64,000 bases of DNA from Marispirochaeta sp963667435 (GTDB lineage: Bacteria > Spirochaetota > Spirochaetia > JC444 > Marispirochaetaceae): the NCBI GenBank assembly GCA_963667435.1, contig OY763414.1, positions 3,968,001 to 4,032,000 on the forward strand, read 5' to 3'. The notes under the pieces are model-generated. The model searched no databases, had not been told where the DNA came from, and saw nothing but the letters and a program-made list of their open reading frames with translations. The position numbers were made by a program, and so were the translations under genes. Shown here piece after piece: positions 58,067-64,000 of this stretch (positions are counted from its first letter, which is position 1; every line of letters begins with the position of its first letter).

Positions 58067-60280
58067 ATGAAGAATACTCTTCATGCTGCTGTCCGGGGAG
58101 AAAAACTGTCTCTTCAGTATTCCCGGACTGCTGCAGCAGCTGTCCGGGAGGCGGATTTCTCCATTTCTCAAGGAGGAGTGTGCTGGATTATCGGTCCCAA
58201 CGGTTCAGGCAAAAGTTCCCTCGGTCTTGCAGTTGCTGGAATGCTTCCGGGGATTGTCCCCGGAAAGCGCCTGGGGACTGTGCGGGTTATGGAAAAGGAC
58301 CCGGCTGAGCTCGAACCCCGGGATAGGGTAGAGACCTGTGCCTATATCTTTCAGGATCCTTCGGCACAGCTTTGTACCCTTACCGTCGAAAGCGAATTGT
58401 CCCTGCTTCTGGAAAACCGCGGGCTCGGTCCGGAAGATATTGAACTTCGGACCAGACGCATTATGGACGATTTCGCCATTTCCCACCTAACAGGGAGAGA
58501 TCTTATCACCTTAAGCGGTGGAGAGAAACAGATGGTTGCCCTTGCGGCAGCGGCAGCACTGGTTCCGGATGTGCTTATACTGGATGAGCCGTGCTCTTAT
58601 CTTGATACGGAAAACCGGGCCAGGGTGCTCGATATGCTGAAGGTAATAAAAACGAAGAATCCGACCCTTACCCTGTTAGTTGTGGAACATCGTACCGACG
58701 GTCTGCCTCGGGCCGATACCATTCTAACCGTCGACAGGGGCAGAGTATCCTCTCTAAATGGGGCTCCGGTTGTCTGGGGCAGTGATTTCCCGCAGATAGG
58801 AAGAAGTATGGATGATGGGACTCTTTCCTCCCTTACTCCGCTTCTGGTTATCCGTAATCTGGAGTTTACCTACCCTGAAGGAATGGTTCCTGTAATAAAA
58901 AGGCTGAATCTGATCCTTAATAGCGGCGAAATAGCAGTTCTTGAGGGGCGAAACGGCAGTGGAAAATCCACACTACTTAACCTTATTGCCTCCATACTTG
59001 TTGGATCAAAGGTGAAAGGCCGCTTTTCAGGTGATATCGCCTGGTCTGATCAGGATGCAGTGCCTCCGGGGATTCCCGGTGTGTTTATTGTTCCCCAGAA
59101 TCCCGAGCATCTTTTTATCTGCACCTCGGTTATGGAAGAACTGCTGCAGGCAGCGGGAGGCGATCAGGAATCCGCTGCAGAGGCATTATCTGAATTTGAT
59201 CTTGCCGGGGTTGAAGAGAGACATCCCTACACTCTCTCCTCCGGGCAGAAACGGCGGGTTAATCTCGCTGTTGCCTCTCTCTCTTCCGCATCCCTGATTC
59301 TTATGGATGAACCCACCTTTGGACTCGATGGTCCGGGAGTAAAGGAGCTGCTTGTGCTTCTTCTGCGACTTCGGAAAAGGGGGCGTACGCTGCTAATGGT
59401 CACCCATGACAAACCTTTTGCTGATGCCGCCGCCGACAGGATACTGTATCTGCAGGATGGAAAGATAGCAGATGGAAATGGATATACGGAAAGCAGCAAT
59501 TTTGAATCTTCGGTGATTTCCCCCGGCAAAAAGCCTGCAGCCCTGTCATTGCTGGGGAAAAGGAATCCCCTGATCCGTGCTGCCGGGGCATTGCTGATAA
59601 TAATCGGCGCGGGGTTTGTTTCTTCCATGGAAGCAACCCTTGGCTGGCTGGCTATAGGTTCTCTAACCGTGCTCAGTTTTACCAGTCTTACTCCTCTCGG
59701 ATTTCTTAGGCGAATTATTCCCTTCGCCCTTATCGGAGCGGGATTCCTCTGGGCCAACCTGCTTTTTCATCGCGGAGGTGGTCTTGCTGCAGGATTCAGT
59801 ACCGGTATGCTTCTTTTCTGCCGTTCCCTGGTTTTCGGCATCTACTCCCTCACTTTTGTGCAGGATCTTGATCCAGAACTTTTCAGCCATTCCCTGATGC
59901 ACTATCTGAAGTTGCCTCCTAAGCTGGTCTATGCATTAATGATAGCATTCCGGATTGGGCCTGAACTGAAGGCTGAAGGAACCGCTATTCGTCAGGCTGT
60001 CTTTCTGCGGGAGCAGAAGCCGCAGGGATACAGAGGTATTGCGGTTTTGCTGCGACGGGAATTTCTGGTCTACTTCGGTATATTTGTTGCCGCTTTTCGC
60101 AGGGCGGGGAGAATCGCTGTAGCCATGGATGGCCGGGGTCTGGACAATACCCCCCGGCATCTGCACAAGGTTCCGCCAGTTAAGGGTGCGGACGGACTGC
60201 TTTTCATAAGCTTCTGCATTGTCCTTGTGCTCCCCCTGGTTCTTTTCGGCATGGATCGCTGGAACAGCGCTTACTTTTAA
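58067..60280 (+). CDS. ykoD: Single-chain ECF module: two ABC ATPases fused to EcfT (YkoD-YkoC)
   Basis: 737 residues. First ATPase (~1-240): Walker A IGPNGSGKSS, signature LSGGEKQ, Walker B VLILDEPCSYLD. Second ATPase (~260-470): Walker A LEGRNGSGKSTL, signature LSSGQKRR, Walker B LILMDEPTFGLD. The C-terminal ~230 residues form the transmembrane T component (helices at LIRAAGALLIIIGAGFVSSM, PFALIGAGFLWANLLF and the last segment), with the cytoplasmic AMDGRG motif. In Bacillus YkoD carries both ATPases and YkoC is separate; here they are fused. Energises YkoE. Confidence 0.88.
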   Translation: MKNTLHAAVRGEKLSLQYSRTAAAAVREADFSISQGGVCWIIGPNGSGKSSLGLAVAGMLPGIVPGKRLGTVRVMEKDPAELEPRDRVETCAYIFQDPSAQLCTLTVESELSLLLENRGLGPEDIELRTRRIMDDFAISHLTGRDLITLSGGEKQMVALAAAAALVPDVLILDEPCSYLDTENRARVLDMLKVIKTKNPTLTLLVVEHRTDGLPRADTILTVDRGRVSSLNGAPVVWGSDFPQIGRSMDDGTLSSLTPLLVIRNLEFTYPEGMVPVIKRLNLILNSGEIAVLEGRNGSGKSTLLNLIASILVGSKVKGRFSGDIAWSDQDAVPPGIPGVFIVPQNPEHLFICTSVMEELLQAAGGDQESAAEALSEFDLAGVEERHPYTLSSGQKRRVNLAVASLSSASLILMDEPTFGLDGPGVKELLVLLLRLRKRGRTLLMVTHDKPFADAAADRILYLQDGKIADGNGYTESSNFESSVISPGKKPAALSLLGKRNPLIRAAGALLIIIGAGFVSSMEATLGWLAIGSLTVLSFTSLTPLGFLRRIIPFALIGAGFLWANLLFHRGGGLAAGFSTGMLLFCRSLVFGIYSLTFVQDLDPELFSHSLMHYLKLPPKLVYALMIAFRIGPELKAEGTAIRQAVFLREQKPQGYRGIAVLLRREFLVYFGIFVAAFRRAGRIAVAMDGRGLDNTPRHLHKVPPVKGADGLLFISFCIVLVLPLVLFGMDRWNSAYF

Positions 60281-60298
60281 TCCGGGGGTGTCCCGCTG

Positions 60299-61729
60299 TC
60301 AGGCGATACTCTTTGCTTTCTTCGCAGCCAGCCGTCCAAGGATAGCTATTGTCTGTTCCACCTCGGAATTCCATATCCCTGCATTCACCCTGAAGGCATT
60401 GCTGTATTTTTCCGAGCAGGTAAACAGAGAGCCGGGGGCGATGATTATCCCCTTCTCCAGAGCGGAATAATAGAGATCCATAGTATCCATCTCTCCCGGA
60501 AGGGTTACCCAGAGCACCAGCCCGCCTGCGGGATTGCTTACCGTTGTTCCTTCAGGAAACGACGCCAGCACGGCATCCCGCATATTCTTTCGATTATCTG
60601 TAATCAGACTGCGGATTTTTCTCAGATGCCGGTCGTATCCTCCCTCTTTAAGAAAGCGGGCAAAGGCTTTCTGGGTTGGCGTAGAGGTGCCTATATTTAT
60701 CAGGGTTTTCAGCTTTATGATTCTCTTCAGCATTTGTCCGCCTAAAACCCAGCCGATACGGGTTCCGGGTTCTACGGTTTTTGAAAAGGAAGAACAGAGA
60801 AGCACCCGGCCTTCAGTATCCCATGATTTACAACTCCTGGGCCGGTGCCTGTCCGAATGCAGATCGGCATAGATATCATCCTCAATGAGAAAGCTCTTCT
60901 GCCGGTTTATAAGTTCCACCAGTGCCTGTTTGTCTTCATCCGGTATGGTTGCTCCCAGGGGATTGTTGAAGTTGGGAATGGTAAATACCGCTTTAATATC
61001 GAAGCGGTCAAAGGCGAAACGCAGTGCCTCTATACTCATGCCCCGGTCTGCAGTGGAGGGAATTTCAATTATTTTGAGCCCCAGTTCCTGGAGCAGCTGC
61101 AGAAAGTTGAAATATACCGGACTTTCAATGGCCACGATGTCTCCGGGTTCACATATTGAACGCAGGGCTAAAAATACCGCCTCACTGCATCCAGAGGTTA
61201 TTACCACCTCCCGGGGAGATACCTCAGCGCCTCCCTGCAGGGCGTAGCGGGCTATCTGATCGCGCAGTTCCTGAAGGCCCGGTGCCATCGAGTAGTTGAA
61301 GGTACCGGAATCCTGTTCCCGGAATATTTCCTGAAAATATTTGCTCAGCTTTTGCCTGGGACGAAGGTTTTCATCCAGTGTGGAGATTCCCAGATTCGTT
61401 CCCGCCTCGGGCATCCCCTGTTCCTGAAAATTGGCATATACCTGGCACAGGCTTACCTCGCAGGGATCCGGTGAGAAAAACTGCTCACTCTCTTCAGCAT
61501 TTCCGGGGAGAGATTGCCGTACGAAGTAGCCGGACTGTGGTATGGCTTCTATTATCTGGCGGCTTTCCAGCTCCCAGTAGGCTTCACGTACAGTGTTGAC
61601 GCTTACTCCAAGGTCGAAGCTCAGGCTTCTGAGGGAGGGGACCCGGTCTCCCGGTTTGAGAACTCCTTCCGCAATCATCTTTTCTATAAGGTCGAGGATT
61701 TTCCGGTATTTTGCCTGCTGCTTTTCCAT
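60299..61729 (-). CDS. MocR-type regulator (GntR HTH plus aminotransferase domain)
   Basis: 476 residues. N-terminal GntR winged helix (~1-75; LKPGDRVPSLRSLSFDLGVS, VNTVREAYWELESRQII), then a fold-type I aminotransferase domain with the PLP-lysine segment SSFSKTVEPGTRIGWVLGG and VFTIPNFNNPLG. MocR/PdxR-type proteins use PLP or an amino compound as effector. Divergent from the DUF2917 gene, which is its likely target. Confidence 0.9.
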   Translation of the reverse strand: MEKQQAKYRKILDLIEKMIAEGVLKPGDRVPSLRSLSFDLGVSVNTVREAYWELESRQIIEAIPQSGYFVRQSLPGNAEESEQFFSPDPCEVSLCQVYANFQEQGMPEAGTNLGISTLDENLRPRQKLSKYFQEIFREQDSGTFNYSMAPGLQELRDQIARYALQGGAEVSPREVVITSGCSEAVFLALRSICEPGDIVAIESPVYFNFLQLLQELGLKIIEIPSTADRGMSIEALRFAFDRFDIKAVFTIPNFNNPLGATIPDEDKQALVELINRQKSFLIEDDIYADLHSDRHRPRSCKSWDTEGRVLLCSSFSKTVEPGTRIGWVLGGQMLKRIIKLKTLINIGTSTPTQKAFARFLKEGGYDRHLRKIRSLITDNRKNMRDAVLASFPEGTTVSNPAGGLVLWVTLPGEMDTMDLYYSALEKGIIIAPGSLFTCSEKYSNAFRVNAGIWNSEVEQTIAILGRLAAKKAKSIA

Positions 61730-61894
61730 TATTACTCTTTTTCTGAACCTGATTATACAACAGAAGCGGTTCTGGTTACAGATACAGTTTTGTTCCAGAG
61801 ATCCGCACAGTTCTACTTTGTTCCGCTGCTGTTCGGGAGAAAATGTATAATTCTGATGCTGTTTTCAGGCCGGTTCGGCTTCTATTATCTCAGT
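61730..61894. promoter_or_regulatory. Divergent control region of MocR and DUF2917 genes
   Basis: Contains two direct repeats, ACAGTTTTGTTCC (61783-61795) and ACAGTTCTACTTTGTTCC (61807-61824), followed by TATAAT (61846-61851) reading toward the DUF2917 gene. Direct repeats near the promoter are usual MocR operators; assignment is by position. Confidence 0.4.
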
Positions 61895-62188
61895 ATGAAA
61901 AGAAGAAACTCAAAACAGGCAGAGATGGTGGAGAACTGGAAAAGGGGCAGGTGCTTGCGGATTCCCCGGGGAATAAATCTGAAATGTGTCGCCGGCAGTA
62001 TCTGGATAACCTGGAAAGGCAGTGGAGATTATCTGCTCAAAGCCGGTGATATTGTTGTACCGGGTCCCGGAGCCGTAGCACAGGCTCTAAAAGACTCTAC
62101 TGTTGAGTTTCCGGCGACAAGCCGTACCGGAATTCCAACAAAAAACCGCCGGCAAATACCGGCGGTTACAGTTATCAGGTGTTCCTGA
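61895..62188 (+). CDS. DUF2917-like small protein
   Basis: 97 residues from ATG 61895. Core LRIPRGINLKCVAGSIWITW and KGSGDYLLKAGDIVVPG fit DUF2917, a small cupin-like fold of unknown function. Earlier in-frame codons overlap the MocR promoter and gene and are discounted. The last ~15 codons run through a perfect hairpin that is the acetate kinase terminator. Confidence 0.7.
   Translation: MKRRNSKQAEMVENWKRGRCLRIPRGINLKCVAGSIWITWKGSGDYLLKAGDIVVPGPGAVAQALKDSTVEFPATSRTGIPTKNRRQIPAVTVIRCS
62138..62167 (-). terminator. Terminator of ackA, inside the end of the DUF2917 gene
   Basis: Perfect 9-bp stem AACCGCCGG / CCGGCGGTT with a 6-nt loop; on the minus strand it is followed by TTTTTTGTTGG. Lies 24 nt after the ackA stop. 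Nearly the same stem sequence is used for the terminator at 250-280. Confidence 0.85.
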
Positions 62189-62191
62189 GTA

Positions 62192-63532
62192 TTATTTTGC
62201 GGGTTTTGCCAGAATCTTGTCCAGACCGGGTCGTTTGACCAGGTCTTTCTGAAGCGACTCAATCCGTGATTTGTTCTCGTAGTCCGCACTCTGGAAATAG
62301 TAGGTGTACTCGGTATGATCCTTGTAGGTACCTTCCAGAAGAGCATACGTGTCTTCGGTCATAACCAGTTCCTCATCGGTGGGAATAACAAAAACCTTCA
62401 CCTTTGAGTCCGGTGTGGAAATCTCAGTCTCGGCATAACGGGTCATGGAGGCGATATTCTTCTCCTTGTCCACCTTTATGCCGATATTCTCCAGCTCTGC
62501 GGTAACCTTTTCACGGATAATGGGGCCTCTTTCTCCAACACCTGCGGTGAATACCAGGGCATCCACCCGGCCGAGGGCTGCAGAGTAGGCTCCGATGTAT
62601 TTCTTTATTCTGTAGGATTCCATGTCGATGGAAAGCTGTGCCTTGGGATCACCTTTTTCTGCAGCAATTTCAATGTCCCGGCGGTCGGTATACTGCTCGG
62701 TAATACCAAGAACACCGCTCTTCTTGTTCAGGATAGTCTCCATCTCATCGGGAGTAGCCCCGAGTTTCTTCATCATGAAGAAGGGAATAGCCGGATCCAT
62801 ATCTCCGGAACGGGTACCCATAATAAGTCCTTCCAGAGGAGTCAGTCCCATGGATGTATCAACGGAAACACCGTCTTTTACCGCATTAATGGATGAACCG
62901 TTACCGATGTGGGCAATAATTACGTTGGTTTTAAAAGGATCCTGTCCCAGGAGCACTGCTGCCCGTTTGGCACAGTAGAGAAAGCTTGTTCCGTGAAAGC
63001 CGTAGCGGCGAACTGCAAAATCCTCATACCATTTGCGGGGGAGGGCATACATGTAGCTGGTTGCGGGCATGGTCTGGTGCCATGCGGTGTCTATAATTGC
63101 ACACTGGGGAACATTGGGCATAACTTCCTGTGCGGAGGTAATTCCCAGGATATTGGCAGGGTTGTGCAGGGGGGCGAGGTCCTGGATCTCTGTGAAAGAT
63201 GCAAGAACCTGTTCGTCAACCAGTACGGAGCGGGCAAACTTCTCGCCGCCGTGTACTACACGATGTCCTACAGCCTTGATTTCATCAACAGATTTAAGTG
63301 CTCCGTGCTCAGGATCTACAAGCACATCGAGAATGAGCTCGATTGCCTCTTTATGGGTAGGACAGTCATGCTGTTTTTCGTATTCGTCCTTACCGGTAAC
63401 CTTGTGCTCAATCTTGGAGCCTTCCTGGGTAATCCTCTCCACGATACCCGAAGCCATGATCATTTTGTTGCTCCAGTCGTAAAGCTGGTATTTAAGCGAC
63501 GATGAGCCGCAGTTCAGGGTTAGAATTGTCAA
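62192..63532 (-). CDS. ackA: Acetate kinase
   Basis: Start at TTG 63532 (LTILTLNCGSSSLKYQLYD), with GGAGG 6 nt upstream; the longer frame adds 69 unrelated residues. 446 residues. AckA motifs: NCGSSSLKYQ, VGHRVVHGGEKF, FDTAWHQTMP-like IIDTAWHQTMPATSYMYALP, RRYGFHGTS, IIAHIGNGSS, MGLTPLEGLIMGTRSGDMDP, FTAGVGERGPIIRE and VIPTDEELVMTEDT. About 40 residues extend past the usual C-terminus (HTEYTYYFQSADYENKSRIE and on). Makes ATP from acetyl phosphate at the end of fermentation; no pta gene is adjacent. Confidence 0.93.
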   Translation of the reverse strand: MTILTLNCGSSSLKYQLYDWSNKMIMASGIVERITQEGSKIEHKVTGKDEYEKQHDCPTHKEAIELILDVLVDPEHGALKSVDEIKAVGHRVVHGGEKFARSVLVDEQVLASFTEIQDLAPLHNPANILGITSAQEVMPNVPQCAIIDTAWHQTMPATSYMYALPRKWYEDFAVRRYGFHGTSFLYCAKRAAVLLGQDPFKTNVIIAHIGNGSSINAVKDGVSVDTSMGLTPLEGLIMGTRSGDMDPAIPFFMMKKLGATPDEMETILNKKSGVLGITEQYTDRRDIEIAAEKGDPKAQLSIDMESYRIKKYIGAYSAALGRVDALVFTAGVGERGPIIREKVTAELENIGIKVDKEKNIASMTRYAETEISTPDSKVKVFVIPTDEELVMTEDTYALLEGTYKDHTEYTYYFQSADYENKSRIESLQKDLVKRPGLDKILAKPAK

Positions 63533-63682
63533 AATTTTCCTCCGAAATAGTGTAATCCGTACTGGTGTGTAGCCGGTTGTACCTGTCCAAGGATTGTAAA
63601 CGAAGAGGTTACTCCTTTCAAGGTACGGCCGGCTAAAGGGCGTATGTGAAGCAGACGGTGGAAACCACGGTATCATTGGATT

Positions 63683-64000
63683 GTGAAATTGGTAAAACCC
63701 GCACTGTCGGCAATTGTCCTCATACTTCTTCTCCCTCATTTTGTGCTGTATGCGGAGGACTCTCTGACTATAAAATCACGCTATATCTCCGAGTCGGAAG
63801 AAAATATGGGTCTTGTCCTTGATCTTCCCTCTCTGCAGGGCGGTTTCCTGTTTGCACACCAGGGGGCGGAGGAATACTGTTTTACCGGGGGGCTTGCTGC
63901 TTCATATGTAAAAGCGGGAACCCTCAGTCTCCGGGGGCCGCTTCAGGAACTCGTGTCCCCCTCCGCGGCTTCTCCTTCCGGTGATCTTTTCTTTTCCCGT
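63683..64000 (+). CDS. Exported protein, N-terminal part only
   Basis: GTG 63683 begins MKLVKPALSAIVLILLLPHF (first residue encoded by GTG) and a signal peptide ending around VLYAED. The visible 106 residues continue to the window edge with no stop (YISESEENMGLVLDLPSLQG, SYVKAGTLSLRGPLQEL). No family recognised; ribosome site weak. Likely a periplasmic or outer-membrane protein. Confidence 0.6.
   Translation, partial: MKLVKPALSAIVLILLLPHFVLYAEDSLTIKSRYISESEENMGLVLDLPSLQGGFLFAHQGAEEYCFTGGLAASYVKAGTLSLRGPLQELVSPSAASPSGDLFFSR

Noticed and set aside
61514..61894. Longer reading of the DUF2917 gene
   Set aside because: The added codons lie antisense to the MocR-type gene and through its promoter, and have no family similarity.
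63533..63739. 69 extra N-terminal residues on acetate kinase
   Set aside because: The AckA fold begins at LTILTLNCGSSS; TTG 63532 has GGAGG at the right distance, and the upstream part overlaps the divergent exported-protein gene.

Overview
The window looks like the chromosome of a free-living anaerobic, fermentative, double-membraned bacterium, most likely a spirochaete of the Spirochaetaceae type. This is an inference from gene content: a two-hydrogenase [FeFe] locus behind a Rex redox repressor, a 446-aa acetate kinase, NAD(P) transhydrogenase, malic enzyme, a divergent type II secretion operon and many small lipoproteins. No 16S, tRNA or CRISPR is visible. Base composition is near 50% GC in the housekeeping parts and more AT-rich in the accessory parts.

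Layout. 0-1.1 kb: two paralogous lipoproteins. 1.3-4.1 kb: PhoR-type histidine kinase and RimK ATP-grasp ligase. 4.1-9.7 kb (minus): rex, a [2Fe-2S] protein, a sensory PAS hydrogenase, a SpoIIE/PP2C phosphatase, a second [2Fe-2S] protein and a catalytic-type [FeFe] hydrogenase, in closely packed order. 9.9-18.1 kb: YkgJ-type protein, NDK-like protein, outer-membrane barrel, DUF1189-type protein, malic enzyme, SulP and MATE transporters. 18.3-18.9 kb: VapBC. 19.0-28.8 kb (minus): a type II secretion operon gspD-E-F-G-I-J-K-L-M plus two accessory genes, mostly with overlapping start and stop codons.

28.9-50.4 kb is accessory. It opens with two copies of a two-gene module (M23-type peptidase, then SH3-domain exported protein). 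The outer ends of the copies are almost identical in DNA while the middle has diverged. From 37.5 to 50.3 kb lies an array of headless Rhs C-terminal cassettes: core fragment, toxin tail, then a putative immunity gene. The cassettes are set among a dispersed ~220-bp repeat (five copies) and a 68-79-bp palindromic element (three copies, each right after an immunity gene). Interleaved are toxin-antitoxin operons (RelE/HigB, BrnT, DUF4160/DUF2442, BrnA), a GxxExxY protein and an IS3-family element that has split one toxin gene. Four of the TA operons have a sigma70-like promoter only 5-6 nt from the start codon, so their mRNAs are probably leaderless. Most Rhs cassettes carry frameshifts or stops, but their immunity genes stay open.

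50.5-64 kb returns to core metabolism: pntAA-pntAB-pntB, a NapH-like ferredoxin membrane protein, an MFS transporter, a flavodoxin, a TPP-riboswitch-controlled thiamine-precursor ECF system (YkoF, YkoE and a single-chain YkoD-YkoC fusion), a MocR-type regulator divergent from a DUF2917 gene, acetate kinase, and the start of an exported protein. Hydrogenases, Rex, transhydrogenase, malic enzyme and acetate kinase together describe a fermentative redox economy that disposes of electrons as H2 and makes ATP from acetyl phosphate.
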